Shown one piece after another: positions 43,497 through 52,930 of a DNA stretch of 64,000 nucleotides; positions within the stretch are counted from its first letter, which is position 1, and each line of letters starts with the position of its first letter. The DNA comes from Cristatella mucedo (taxonomy: Eukaryota > Bryozoa > Phylactolaemata > Cristatellidae). The notes under the pieces were generated by a model. It saw only the letters and a program-made list of their open reading frames with translations. It was not told where the DNA came from and searched no databases. The stretch lies in contig WPIO01000007.1 in the NCBI GenBank assembly GCA_009760855.2, positions 9,243,501 to 9,307,500 of the forward strand. Direction: 5' to 3'. Made by a program: the position numbers and the translations under genes.

Positions 43497-46400
43497 TCTG
43501 CAGTGTGTGTGTGTGACACCCTTAGAGAACTTTTACTGATGCTGAGCAGGAAGCATGTCAATTGGTTAGTGATATGCTCAATGTCAGCACTCATAATTCC
43601 ACAAAGGACAATGCACACCGTTAGAGCAATTGCTGAGAAGAATCTTCGACGGTATTGTAACAGGAAGAATGAGTATGTGGATTGTCTTTCCAAAGCTTTA
43701 TTGACTTATCCATTCACAACAGAAGCTGGAGATGATCTCTGTTTACGTCTGCACTTCCTTTTTTCACTCTGTCCTTTTTGAAGAGCTGCCGGTAGTATCA
43801 ACAAATATGAAAAGTGGCCACTTTTCATAATATTTGTTGATACTACCGGCAGCTCTTCAACTGTGGTGCTTTGGATAGTGTGACGTTTTCCTTGAATTTG
43901 TCCAGGGTATGAAGATTATTGGCGTACCTTTCTGTGGCTTCAAATTTCCTTAGAAATGAAAATCGCACGTGGACAAGTCCGGGGGGGGGGGCACGCAGTG
44001 GCCACGGCCCCTTGGTCATAGTTTGCTTCTCTGCGAAAAATTCGTGAACCTGTGTCAGTTGAGTCACTGGAGGTTTGGATGCTATTCCCCATCTTGTTGA
44101 AAAAGGCAGTACATTCTCTGTTGATGTAAGTTGGTCATACAGTGGTTAAAAAGTATGCAGGTAAACCGTGGTATTCACAGCTGATTAGAAGATAATTTGG
44201 CACACTACTGTTGTTTTTTGAGCCGGCTACCTTTTCGTGGCCTACCCTGTATTTCAAATAGGTGTGCCGGAGCGAGAATGAGGGTCCTACTAGGGATGAT
44301 GGAACCTTGAAGTCGATGCGATGCTTAATAGGGAAGTGAATGCCTGTCGGTAGGAAGCAGTGTAATGTGGTAGTTGCTATGTTCGCGACTGACATACCTA
44401 TCTGAAAAGTTTTGCACTGTATATGCCTTATTGCATAGGCAGGAATACCTGCAAGTAGAGTCACATAAATCTAAACGGGATATCGAAAATGGACGGTCAA
44501 GCTTGGCCCAGGAGGTTGTTTGCTATAATTAATCAGCAGTGTTGCCAAAGCAATTGAAAATACATAAGAGTGCTTCAAAGCAGAATGCGACTGCCGGAAG
44601 AGATTTGACTGCTGGTTGACCTCTTCAATCAGAAGCATGACAAGTCAATACTCATTTAATCTAATATCATAGCTTTTCTTGGACTTGAGATTAGCTTCTT
44701 TGTTATAAACTGGCTCACTGGACGATTCAATCAAGAAAGGACTTGGCAGTGTGGGAGTGATAGTCATCATTTGATTTATATTGTATACTGCTATAGGAAT
44801 ATTTCGTAGTAGTACCGTGCCTGTCGACAATAAATATGTTCACATGGTGATAGTTGTGTTGTCTATTATAATTGTTATTCTGACTTCCAGTACTTTTTAA
44901 AGGAGATTGCCATTTATTCGAGCAACTTCATTAGTAGTTGATTTATACAGCACTTCTCGACCCACTTTTAAAGGCATGCTGTACTCATTTATACATAGAG
45001 TAGTCAAGAAATCATTCAGGCTTGTTTTTATGGTTCATTTCTGAAAGGAGCTGTGCTCAAATACAATTCTGCAGCAGTTCATTATAAATTGTACGATGCC
45101 TATAGCAAAAAATTATTCTTTTCGTCGTGCATTGTTCAGTGTTGGGCAGTTTTCGAAGAGTTTTAGATGGACTAATCCAAAATATGGAGGTTGACCTACT
45201 GTCATTCCGTATTGGTGAAGTCGATTGCTTTAAATCTTATAGTTCAGCCATTGCCAAAACATAGTTTATATATGAGTGGCATTTGCAGGTCTTGCTTTTC
45301 CATTTCAGGGTTTCTCCAACAACAAGGCAATTCCACTTGAAGCATCGTTCAGTCCCGACTCACAGTTTGTGTTTTGTGGTATGTGCTTGTAGCGATACTA
45401 CTTTCTGGCTGCCCTGTGGCTTAGTCAGCTCCTTGATAACGAAGTCAGTGTAATTCTATACTCACAGGTTCAACCGACGGGAAGGTGCATTGCTGGAGTA
45501 CAGAGTCAGGAGCAAAAGTGAGCACTCTGACAAGTGATCATACGTCACCTATTCAGTGCATTCAGTTCAACCCTAAGTACATGATGCTGGCCAGTGCTTG
45601 CACTCAAATGGTGAGTAGCTTAGAGGTGGAAGTCTCTATCAAGGTGCATGTCCTTTTTGCTATCGTGGGTGTGGTTGGTGATGAGGAGATAATGGCACAT
45701 GCAGTATCCGACTCGGGATGGCGGTTCTGAAATGGGCCGAGTGAAAATGTAACCAACAGTAGTAGACCACCAAGACTCTGTTTCGTACCCGTATGTGAAC
45801 GTTTATCTATTTTGGTAAGATCAAGTTTTTTTTACTCTAGAGAGTTTTTCCTTGGCACAGCTGAAAGCAAACAACAGTCACCTCTCAGCAAATAGAGGTT
45901 AGAAACATATCTGAAACAGCAGGGTTGGTAGAGAAATAGGTTGCAACATCGGCCATTGAAAAAGAAATACCACAGTTTGACTAAGGAGAAAGGCCGTCAA
46001 TGCTGCATGGCAACAGTTAAAACGAGTGCCACTGATTAGTAACACCAGTGCAAAAGCGATCGTGAAGCAGAAGAGACGAATAGTCAAGCTAGTCTAAAAG
46101 AAGACCTGAGAGCACAAGCATGGTGATCAGCATCACCAGTCAAGCTAAATGTGGAGGAGACAAGCCATTGTGATCGTAAGTGGTAGCCAGAGTAAGAATT
46201 TTAGTCTCACGTTTCAGTAGGGATAGGTGAGCCGGGATGGCACCACACTGGATAAGGCGGTTGCTTTTCACGACCTCGAGACCAAGGTCATCGGTTCGAA
46301 TCCTGCTGTGGGCGATCCTTTGTTGCCACTGCAAGTGGTGGTTATAGCCGTAAAGGCTCTTATGTCGCTATACAAAAGAGCCTGTTGAATGAGATTGTAT

Positions 46401-49400
46401 TTCTTTTTCAAGCGTCACCACTACACTGAAACTGCTCTCCTCCGTGCAACCGACGATATCCTATGCAGCAATAAGGATAGGAATGTCACTGTACTGGCCA
46501 TGCTGATAAATAATATAATAATACATTTGATATAGTGCCCTCAGATAATTCAATCTCTTTCTTGGCACTTTACATTTGCTGCGAAGGAAGCACGATCGAA
46601 TGGTTAGTGGTAGCATGCTCAATAATCTACAAGATTAGTGTGGTTAGAGATGACCTGTACAGGGTCAGCATGCAAATGTGGCAAGTGTCAGCATGCATAA
46701 GCACATACAAGATTAATCACATGGACCCACTAAATGCTATGATAAATAGATGTGGTTTTAGTTTATTTTTAATTTGGTCAAGTCAAGAGATGTCGTGATG
46801 CAAGTCAGAAGTGAGTTCCAGGCTTCTGGAGCATACAAACTAAAGGCATGGTCTCTAAAGGATGTGAGATTTGTACGATGTATAGGTAAGCGATTAGATT
46901 CCGAAAAGCAAGGTGGTACGATGCTTAGCCTGGTGGGGGAGTAGATCTGATAAGTATGATGGAGCCAAAGAACGAAGGCACCTAAAAGTGAGTAACAAAA
47001 CCTTGAAGTCGATGCATTGCTAGTGACTGGTAGCCAGTGCAGGTCAGCGAGAAGTGGTGTGATGTGGCAACTGCAACACTCACGACAGACAAGCCTGGTT
47101 GCAGAGTTTTGCACCAGCTGTAAGCACCTGGGTGCACAGGCCGGCAGACAAGCAAGCAGTGAGTTACAGAAGTCGAGACGAGATGTCACAAATGCATGGA
47201 CCAATTTTAGATTCGGTATCCCTGTCTAAACGAGCCCGGGTTTTAGCAATGTTGAAGTAGCTGAAAGTAGGCAGGCTTGTCTGTGGACTGATGTGATGCT
47301 CTCCCTCTCACACTTTTTCTTCTCTCCGTGAGAGAACACGTTCCGGAGCGTTCCTTCCACGACAGCTACTACATCTGTATGTAAACTCGCTTGAGTTGCC
47401 TGCATATAATGCAATACAGCCGTCGTCGTCAACTGGCTTTTGGGGCAACGTTAAATCTTCGTAGGGCCGCCAGCCATCGTGCCCATCGCGCCCATCGACA
47501 TCCCTGGGCCGACGGGTCGGCACGCGGCGAACAAACGATAGATGTTCGTACTAAAACTCCTGCACAGTTCGATGCAGTATCGGTCAGCGAATTAAACCGC
47601 GCCGACTCGTGCAGGAACAAGAGGCTGGGCCATGGCCACCGTCGGGTGGGGGATGGGATAATGAAGCTAGAAAATTTCCTAGAGGGATCGAACCTTGACG
47701 TTATGGCTTTCGGATTAAAATGGCACCGCTACCGAGTCGAGGTCGAAACCGCACGGTTAATCTCGGCGCCGCTTTTGATACGGGTTGTTTCGGTGGAATG
47801 AGGCGCGGGTAAATCGAAACGGCCTCGACAAACGAGCCCATGAATTTGCCCGCCATCCATGCCCACGATGAGTCAGTTTCAAAAGATGGAGGCTATAGTT
47901 CTTTTTTCGAGAGGAACGGCCGCACATTTCGAGGATCCTCTAGACCGGCCGAAAAGGGGTAATCCCTTTTCGATGGACCAAAAATATGTGTGGGGGATGG
48001 GAGCCGGTGTGTCATCGGAGCGTGCACAGGGACCTCCAGGAAAGCTACCTACTTTTTTCACGGGGTCTAAATGTGCTTCCGGAGGCTTGGTGAAAATGCA
48101 ACGCGCCAGTTCTTTTTTAGAGGGGCTTTGAAAACTATGCGAGGAACGCGCCTAGGGTGTGAGGATTGCATCAAAATTCGGCTTCGGGGAGAGAAGGAAA
48201 GGAGGCGTTCCTCCTCCTCGTCCTCCTCCTCAGAGAGCTCCGGTTCGGAGTCAACCTTGAGAAGCGATTCAAGCCTGTCTGGAGTCCTCCGGCAGGCTAT
48301 GGCATTACCAAGTACTTACTTTCCGAATACCATCGCTGCAACCAATCAAGCTGGCACAACGATGCTTACCGTAGAAAGCCGTCTGCTCAGGATCCTCGGG
48401 CTGCGTTCGTGCCTCCCGGCTTCTCTAACCTGACAGGGCAGCGCTGCCGGATGAGGAAGACAAATTCGATATGCTGCAAAAGCCCCTTGCTAAATGCTGA
48501 CAACCGCGGCTGCCCTTTGACGGCTGACTGTTTTCACAAGCTTTATTGGGTGCATTGCGAGGACTGGAAGCAAAAATAGTTATCACTATTTCCACTATAA
48601 AGGCACACTCAAAATATTAAAATAGGAAACTGCGTGTAAAAAACCTCTGGCATCCACCCGATAATTTGTTTCAAGTAAATTGAAAGGTTCTTTTAAGATG
48701 ACGAGTCTCCCACTGACTAACTCAGCCACTGGTACGCGCCGCGGAAATAAGATGTCGATTTCCCACTGTGTTAGTTTCCGGCCATGACTACTAAAGGTCA
48801 AGTTTGAGCCTAGATTAGCTTAAAATAATAACTCGGACTCGGTCTGGCTGCACTTCAACTCATGAATATAACTACCCGATTTCGGTGGGAAATGGCTTAG
48901 CTATTCGACTATCTCAGGGAAAGCTGACGAACGTAGATTGCAGCAGTGAATACATTTTTTTCTCATAATTACCTTCGCTGTTTATGTTCTGTAAGCAAGC
49001 CGCTGATTTTCGTTAGATGTTGTGGTACGTACGCAAGGGAAATTTCTTCGGAGAATCGGCGGTAACTTGAAGATCGGTTGAAGCAACCGGGCGAAGGCGT
49101 CCCTCGAGTCTGCTGGTGGACCTGTTGCATGCGTACCGAAAGTCGCCTAGGCTTTGAGTGCGCTATAGAAAACTCTCCTGGAGAAAACACTCAATTGGTG
49201 TACGTGGCATTGTGGAGTTACTTACGTTGCATTAATTTCCTAGAAAGAACCTTAATATCCAAATTATACTCTTCCAGCTATAATAATTATGTGGGATACA
49301 GCCAAGAGTGAGCCCACGAGTTGCCGATCTTGACCGTGCTAAACTCAGCCCGAGCTGATAAGGATGCTGGGAAGGCATGCTTCGGCAGCGGCCAACCGCC

Positions 49401-49785
49401 TGGCCCAACCCTCCTTTGAGTTGGTTGGCGGTGCTGGAGGGGGAAGGCCGGCTGGTTCCATTCGAAATGCCTGTGCACTTTCGAGTACTTGAGCTTGAAG
49501 CTTTGCAATCAGGTCGAAACTGGCCGCCTTTTTTTATCGCGAAACACTTAGCGCCTGTCACTTATCCATCTGTGAGGACTGATGACGTTTGCCTCATTGT
49601 GCACCAGCCCCTTGCTGGTGGTTCGTCACGACTTGGAGCGAGGCTTGCCGTGCATTTGCCTGCTTGAATGCCATTCCAATGTCCACCCTCTGCTTGGCTC
49701 TTTGATTCGGCCTGATTCTCTTTTGATTTGTAACAGCTCAACTCTATATTTTTAGTCATTCTGGCTGCCGCATATTGACGAGTGA
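29071..49785 (+). CDS. WDR82: WDR82 (Swd2 homologue), nine exons, complete
   Basis: Exons joined: 29071..29231, 33268..33365, 41910..41976, 42062..42161, 42318..42434, 42615..42770, 45309..45378, 45468..45610, 49756..49785. They sum to 942 bases: 313 codons plus stop, the usual vertebrate WDR82 length. All introns have GT-AG ends and phases agree across every junction. The product is a WD40 beta-propeller that serves SET1/COMPASS histone H3K4 methylation and the PNUTS-PP1 transcription-termination complex in the nucleus. Diagnostic pieces are [20 protein letters not shown] at the start, [35 protein letters not shown], and the C-terminal FWLPHIDE. The reading frame shows no lesion. Introns 1, 2, 6 and 8 are large and filled with transposons. 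A Polinton end lies 316 bp upstream. Confidence 0.95.
29232..30580. other. Start of WDR82 intron 1, no gene seen
   Basis: I see only short frames without motifs on either strand, and no repeat family I can name until the old LINE-A copy begins near 30590. Confidence 0.5.
30590..31107 (+). mobile_element. Old LINE-A copy (reverse transcriptase remnant)
   Basis: This is a degraded version of the reverse transcriptase and downstream ORF2 region. It carries many stops and shifts, including a mutated FYADV in place of the YADD region. It is followed directly by a younger copy in the same orientation. Confidence 0.75.
31108..32327 (+). mobile_element. LINE-A (L2/CR1-like), 5'-truncated, nearly open ORF2 3' half
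   Basis: A 340-codon frame ending at 32096 encodes [16 protein letters not shown] and [13 protein letters not shown] (the catalytic YADD of reverse transcriptase), then the long C-terminal domain with [16 protein letters not shown] and [20 protein letters not shown]. The 3' UTR ends with the CGCCTAGAAAGAGATTAAG block and an (ATT)n tail. Upstream endonuclease and most of the RT are missing. It is dead on arrival, though its remaining frame is intact, so the insertion is fairly recent. Confidence 0.92.
32330..32655 (+). repeat. LINE-B 3' end
   Basis: It matches the LINE-B 3' UTR (GTCTGTTGGCTACCGAATGCG block) with the end near 32655. The coding end is broken. Confidence 0.8.
32656..33140 (+). 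repeat. Two degraded LINE-A 3' ends in tandem
   Basis: The first runs to an (ATT)n tail at about 32950, and the second (32970..33140) ends in another tail. Both retain the AGAGATTAAG-like or AGAGATCAAG-like terminal block. WDR82 exon 2 begins only 128 bases downstream. Confidence 0.75.
33268..33365 (+). CDS. WDR82: WDR82 exon 2
   Basis: The acceptor is ATTTTAG and the donor GTAAGT. It encodes [15 protein letters not shown] and the following blade strand. It completes the codon begun in exon 1 and ends one base into a codon. Confidence 0.93.
33366..34104. other. Intron sequence, nothing recognised
   Basis: No motif, repeat family or long frame was identified here on either strand. Confidence 0.5.
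34105..34250 (+). repeat. tRNA-derived SINE
   Basis: This is the same family as 3325 and 46215 (GTAAGGTGCTCACTCTTCATGAC head, ATTGGGCAATCCTTTATTGCC body). The first bases of the tRNA-like head are lost. Confidence 0.7.
34405..35150 (-). mobile_element. LINE-A, 5'-truncated
   Basis: An antisense frame of about 180 codons with [16 protein letters not shown] and the [20 protein letters not shown] motif ends with an (AAT)n tail at 34405. A short plus-strand piece of the same family (35151..35230) is joined at its 5' end. Confidence 0.9.
35232..36100 (-). mobile_element. LINE-B, 5'-truncated
   Basis: A 170-codon antisense frame encodes the C-terminal ORF2 part ([34 protein letters not shown]). 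The 3' end carries the TACAT-type tail at 35232. The upstream portion with [20 protein letters not shown] lies at 35894..36097. Confidence 0.88.
36102..37010 (-). mobile_element. LINE-A, 5'-truncated
   Basis: This is an antisense copy with an intact C-terminal frame (36338..36733) and an (AAT)n tail at 36102. The 5' part reaches the region just downstream of YADD. It joins LINE-B without a spacer, indicating nested or serial insertion. Confidence 0.88.
37330..38820 (+). mobile_element. LINE-A, longest copy in the window
   Basis: It begins in the RT domain ([39 protein letters not shown]), has a stop and a frameshift near 37540-37690, then an open frame of 281 codons to 38582. The tail is (ATT)n at 38795..38820. 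L2/CR1 clade membership follows from the YADDTQLYL-type motif and the C-terminal domain. Confidence 0.92.
38821..39170 (+). repeat. LINE-A 3' end
   Basis: It starts inside the SYAPKAWNS region and runs to a new (ATT)n tail at about 39160. Confidence 0.85.
39171..39870 (+). mobile_element. LINE-B, 5'-truncated, broken
   Basis: The C-terminal ORF2 motifs ([21 protein letters not shown], then [13 protein letters not shown]) are spread over two frames. The 3' end is near 39868. Confidence 0.85.
39871..40639. other. Intron sequence with one LINE-like tail
   Basis: A diverged 3' tail (GTAAAGCATGTGAACTGAGATT ... ATTATTATT) lies at about 40140..40220. Otherwise nothing is recognised. Confidence 0.5.
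40640..40833. mobile_element. hAT MITE with perfect 8-bp target duplication
   Basis: The element proper is 40648..40825 (178 bp), beginning CAGCGGGTTTTCAACC and ending in a GGTTGAGAACC-like inverted end (AGAACCACTG). CTTTAGTG occurs exactly at 40640..40647 and 40826..40833. It has no coding capacity. The GGTCGCGACCC region resembles non-autonomous hAT (Charlie-like) elements. Confidence 0.9.
40834..41909. other. End of WDR82 intron 2, no gene seen
   Basis: Antisense frames of 98-117 codons exist here, but they show no domain, no conserved splice structure and ordinary composition; I regard them as chance. Confidence 0.5.
41910..41976 (+). CDS. WDR82: WDR82 exon 3
   Basis: The acceptor is TTTTTTAG and the donor GTAGGT. 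It encodes [20 protein letters not shown], very close to animal WDR82. The second possible GT four bases on would create an in-frame stop. Confidence 0.95.
42062..42161 (+). CDS. WDR82: WDR82 exon 4
   Basis: The exon encodes [20 protein letters not shown] and IRLWDLRS, a full WD repeat with its Trp-Asp dipeptide. The donor is GTTAGT. Confidence 0.96.
42318..42434 (+). CDS. WDR82: WDR82 exon 5
   Basis: The exon encodes [20 protein letters not shown] and [11 protein letters not shown]. It is in phase 0 on both sides. Confidence 0.96.
42615..42770 (+). CDS. WDR82: WDR82 exon 6
   Basis: The exon encodes [20 protein letters not shown] and [19 protein letters not shown]. The donor is GTAAGC. Confidence 0.96.
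42771..43430. other. Intron 6, nothing recognised
   Basis: Apart from short C- and A-runs I see no repeat family or coding feature. Confidence 0.5.
43441..43496. repeat. (AAT)n microsatellite
   Basis: A pure run of AAT units; it may be the tail of an antisense LINE-A insertion whose body is not recognisable. Confidence 0.97.
43778..43860. repeat. 83-bp near-perfect palindrome
   Basis: TTGAAGAGCTGCCGGTAGTA and the following bases are mirrored exactly by ...TACTACCGGCAGCTCTTCAA, with the centre at AGTGGCCACT and a one-base asymmetry in the arms. Each arm is about 41 bases. It would fold into a hairpin with no loop. Confidence 0.95.
44230..44500 (-). repeat. Old LINE-A fragment
   Basis: The antisense text still resembles the [19 protein letters not shown] region (for example IKHRIDFKV) but is strongly diverged. 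Confidence 0.6.
44501..45308. other. End of intron 6, nothing recognised
   Basis: AT-rich unique-looking sequence without motif. Confidence 0.5.
45309..45378 (+). CDS. WDR82: WDR82 exon 7
   Basis: The exon encodes [20 protein letters not shown] and VFC; donor GTATGT. Ends one base into a codon. Confidence 0.94.
45468..45610 (+). CDS. WDR82: WDR82 exon 8
   Basis: The exon encodes [40 protein letters not shown] and CTQM. The donor is GTGAGT, in phase 0. Confidence 0.95.
45611..46210. other. Start of intron 8, nothing recognised
   Basis: No motif or repeat family identified. Confidence 0.5.
46215..46390 (+). repeat. tRNA-derived SINE, well preserved
   Basis: The head reads CCGGGATGGCACCACACTGG followed by ATAAGGCGG; the B box is GGTTCGAATCC. 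The body has CACTGCAAGTGGTGG and ends with the 'ctatacaaaag' type sequence. This is the best-preserved copy in the window. Confidence 0.85.
46505..47290 (-). mobile_element. LINE-A, diverged
   Basis: An antisense frame (46758..47204) keeps [18 protein letters not shown] and [14 protein letters not shown]. The tail is at about 46505. More substitutions than in the other copies suggest greater age. Confidence 0.82.
47505..49260. repeat. Segmental/unknown repeat, copy 1 (in WDR82 intron 8)
   Basis: From 47681 to about 49155 it is almost identical to 61466..62945 (coordinate offset close to 13,786). The two copies also share about 35 bases before an extra ~140 bases present only here (47541..47680). 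The several 60-137-codon frames inside are identical in both copies but have no recognised domain. A Ser-rich stretch from (TCC)n lies at 48212..48235. The last ~100 bases include a piece resembling the LINE-B 3' UTR (GCCTAGGCTTTGAGTGCGCTA). Confidence 0.88.
49261..49755. other. End of intron 8, nothing recognised
   Basis: Frames of up to 109 codons on the minus strand lack motifs. The polypyrimidine-like ATATTTTTAG acceptor of exon 9 ends the stretch. Confidence 0.5.
49756..49785 (+). CDS. WDR82: WDR82 exon 9 (last coding exon)
   Basis: TCATTCTGGCTGCCGCATAT follows a TTTTTAG acceptor and encodes SFWLPHIDE then TGA. It matches the conserved C-terminal nonapeptide pattern of WDR82 (x-FWLP-x-ID-[DE]) in the right phase and brings the total to 313 codons. 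Confidence 0.92.
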   Translation, partial: SFWLPHIDE

Positions 49786-50020
49786 GGGGCAGCATGTTTT
49801 CCATCTGCAAGGGTATGGAAGGAATGCTGTTCACCGAAGATTATTAACGTGCAGATATCGGCAACAGTTGGTGCATTGCATTTATATTTGCTATTGGAAC
49901 ACTGGAAGTTTGGCTCTTACGGCGATGCAACGCTAATCGTTCGGCTAATCAACAGCGAACCAACAGGATGTGCTGCCTTTCATGGTTATTCCTCATGCAT
50001 CGATGCTAGTGTCGACATTA

Positions 50021-50248
50021 CCAGCTTTAAACCTGCTGGCGACGTGACGTCTGGTCAGACTCTGCAGCCCCGCCGCTTTGCTCTTTGGCAGGGCGATTTT
50101 ACGAGGCAATTGTTGCAGTTCTCTCTTAAAAGCACCAGCTTTTAACCTGCTGACGATGCGACGTCTGGTCAGACTCTGCGGCCCCGTCGCTTTGCTCTTT
50201 GGCAGGGCGATTTTACGAGACAATTGTTGCTGTTCTCTCTTAAAAGCA
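50021..50248. repeat. Two-copy 114-bp tandem duplication
   Basis: Units 50021..50134 and 50135..50248 differ at only a few bases (both contain GCTCTTTGGCAGGGCGATTT). They could lie in the WDR82 3' UTR region, but no polyadenylation site was placed. Confidence 0.9.
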
Positions 50249-50504
50249 GAGGGAAATTTTATTAAGTAAAGTTGAAAAGAAAAAAGATGATGTGGTTGTA
50301 GGTATCACCAGGAGCTGAACAGCTCATTGTTACCGGTTGCTCAGTTGTGCAATCAATGTTTCCACGCTTCATGGCTCTCCTTATAACAACACGTGGGTCG
50401 AAAGTAGCGAAACCCAGAACCGATTGTTATGCTTTGTTAAGGATTCCTTTTGGCTGTTGCATAGCCTCAAATCAAGCAATACCCACCTCCCCTATGATAT
50501 ATTC

Positions 50505-50588
50505 AAAGGCAGCAAATGTAAAGCGCCTAGAAAGAGATTAAGTTCTCCGAGGGTGCTTTATCAAGTGCATTATTATTATTACTATTAA
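50505..50588 (+). repeat. LINE-A 3' tail fragment
   Basis: The GCAAATGTAAAGCGCCTAG block and the following bases end in ATT repeats. The preceding 250 bases show nothing recognised. Confidence 0.85.
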
Positions 50589-50814
50589 GACAGAACAGCT
50601 ACTGTGTATGTCATACCTGCGAAATCCCAGCGTGAGTAAGCAGTGTACCGAAAGAGCTAAAATTGACCATCACAACATGGTAAACAGCAGTTGTCTGGTA
50701 GTACCCTGGCACAACCCAACATAAGTGCGTGTAATTTCGATGTTATTTCATGTCATGTCATTCATATCTCTCGCGAGTAATAGTACTAGTTACGCTAGAT
50801 CTCTGTCCAGGTAA

Positions 50815-51420
50815 TTAACATATGCTGTAAAGGAAGCATGTCAATTGGTTAGTGATAACATGCATATTGTCAGCACTCATAACTAGGGAGAATTCACACC
50901 GACTCAGTAAGTACTGGGAGAACCCTGGTGCATTTTTAGCTGTTTTTTAAATTTCAAGTCAGAGGATGTCGTGGCGTCAGTCGAGTGTTTCTTTTTGGGG
51001 GCAGGTGAGCTGAAGCAACGGTCTCAAAAAGGATTCGAGGTTGATTCAAAGAGCCGTTACGATGCGATGCCTCAGTAAGAAATAAGTTGGATACCTAGGC
51101 CGGAGCAAGGGACTGAATATACCTAAACATGAGAAACGGCACCTCGAAGTTCATGAGCTACTTGATGGCGAGCCAATGCAATCGCTGAGAATTCGCGTAA
51201 CGTTGAACTGCAATGTTCACCCATGATAAACCCATTTGCAGTTTTGCATCAACTGTAATTACTTCGTTGTCGAGACTGATTGTTACAAATGCATGGACCG
51301 ACCTAAATGCGGAATTTCTCAATAAGCAGGCCCGAATTTTACCAATGTTACGAAACTGAAAGTAGGCTGACGACTGTAGAGCTGAAGTCATCGTCTAGTG
51401 AAAGGTCATTCTAGAGCAGA
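50815..51420 (-). repeat. Old LINE-A copy
   Basis: Antisense sequence that still resembles the LINE-A 3' UTR and the end of ORF2 but with many changes (for example SSAYFQFRNIGKIRACL). Confidence 0.65.
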
Positions 51421-51504
51421 AGATCCAGACTGTGTTGATGCTGCAGTAGATATGCTGGCCGGCCCATCTTGCGGAACAGGTCAATCAATTCCTGAGTAAC
51501 ACTA

Positions 51505-52440
51505 TGTAATGTAATGTATCTCCGTCAGTAACTCCACAAAGTCATAAAGACCATGTGGGTGTTACGCAGGAGAGTTTTGTATAGCGCACTCACAGCCTAA
51601 GCGGCTTTCGGTGCGCATTCGGTAGCCAACAGACTTCGTCTCACGCAACAAAGAGAAAGTGGGAAGCATAGCAGAGTTAGGAGAGCAGTTGAGGTAGTGA
51701 GTAGCATAGAAGTAGCAGTTCAGGACCGCTGAAAAAGATGTGCCATAGTCGGTAGTTGGAGAGTAGATGTCGTTGCGTAAGAATTGTGGAAGCGAGTTCC
51801 ACAGTCTAGGACCGGCAGAGCTAAAGCTTCTGTCGCCAACTGTCTTTAAACGGAGGAATGGGACAGCTAATTTATTGTCCACACAGGACCTGAGGGCGCG
51901 AACAGGCTGAAACTGATGCAGCAGTTCAGCTAGGTACGAAGGAGCCAAGCCGTGGCGGGCGTTGTGGGTCAGCGTAAGAACTTTGCTCTGTATCCTTTGC
52001 TCAACCGGCAACCATCCTAGCTCTTTCAGCAGAGGTGACACGTGCTCAAACCGCTGGGACTTGAAGACCAGCCTTGCAGCCGTATTCATAGTCCGCTGTA
52101 GTGGCATAATAGCTTTCTTTGGTACCCCAGCCAAAAGGGAATTACAATAATCAAGCCGAGACAGAACTAAAGAGCTAGTTAAATTTTTTACAAGCCACTG
52201 TGGGAGACAGCTTCTAATCTTGGATAGGGATCGGACGTGATGGCTGGCTGTAGAGGCAGTCTTCTGAATGAAGCTTTTGAAATTGAGGCAGCTGTCGAAC
52301 ACGACACCTAGATTACGAGCACGCCGTTTGGTCGCACAATAGCATCACCTATTAGAACAGCAAAGCCTTTTAATCCAGCCACACGCTTAGGGTGTCCTAT
52401 GAGAAGCAGTTCGGTTTTATTGTCATTTAATTTCAGGAAG
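51505..52440 (-). mobile_element. LINE-B with open 246-codon 3' frame
   Basis: The antisense frame 51562..52302 encodes [58 protein letters not shown] and [20 protein letters not shown]. The 3' UTR ends at the TACAT-type tail near 51505. It is the best LINE-B copy here; RT is mostly missing. Confidence 0.9.
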
Positions 52441-52930
52441 TTTTCCGACATCCAGGTGTGCTTATAACTAGTATGTTTGCTTCATCGTCATTTAACTTAA
52501 GTAAGTTTTCTGCCAGCAAAGTGCGAATGTCAGCAATGCACGCAGCACGGGAGTTGAGAGAGTTTGAAGTGCTGGAGCCGTTATGGCATGCTAGGTAAGG
52601 TAGCTGCTTTTCACGACCTCGTCTCGAAGGCATGGGTTCAAATCCAGCAGTAGGCAATCCTTCATTGCCACAGCAAGCGGTGGTGATAGCCGTAAAGGCT
52701 CTTCTGTTGCTATACAAAAGAAGCAGCTAAATCATCTAGCATTTTTTTGGAAGGCAGAAAGAGATCAAAGCACAGGTACAGGTGTGTCATCTGCAGAACA
52801 AGGAAAGCCTAGTTTGTGCTTGGCGATTACATTGGTTATCGGGAAGAGTATAAGCTGTAGAAATAAGTGGACGAAGCACAGATCCCCATGGTACCCCATA
52901 CTTTAGAGGCTCATCGAAGAATTGTTCCCC
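52441..52930 (-). mobile_element. Old LINE-A RT fragment interrupted by a SINE
   Basis: Antisense pieces at 52441..52580 and 52740..52930 flank a SINE. The second piece encodes a degraded LKYGVPWGSVLRPL region of the RT. The SINE therefore inserted into an existing LINE. Confidence 0.7.
52585..52740 (+). repeat. tRNA-derived SINE
   Basis: It has GGTAGCTGCTTTTCACGACC and GGGTTCAAATCC (B box), and the body with CACAGCAAGCGGTGG. Confidence 0.8.

Noticed and set aside
45395-45420. FWLP-like codons in intron 7 as the possible WDR82 C-terminus
   Set aside because: They lie before exon 8, lack a fitting acceptor and do not end in a nearby stop. The exon at 49756 fits in phase, length and motif.
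47391-48579. Frames of 90-137 codons in the duplicated unit as genes
   Set aside because: They are identical in both copies simply because the DNA is, overlap one another and show no domain; one is Ser-rich because of a TCC repeat.
50441-50470. GATTCCTTTTGGCTGTTGCA as an alternative last WDR82 exon
   Set aside because: The Trp-Leu match is weak and the following residues do not fit, whereas 49756..49785 gives the exact conserved ending.
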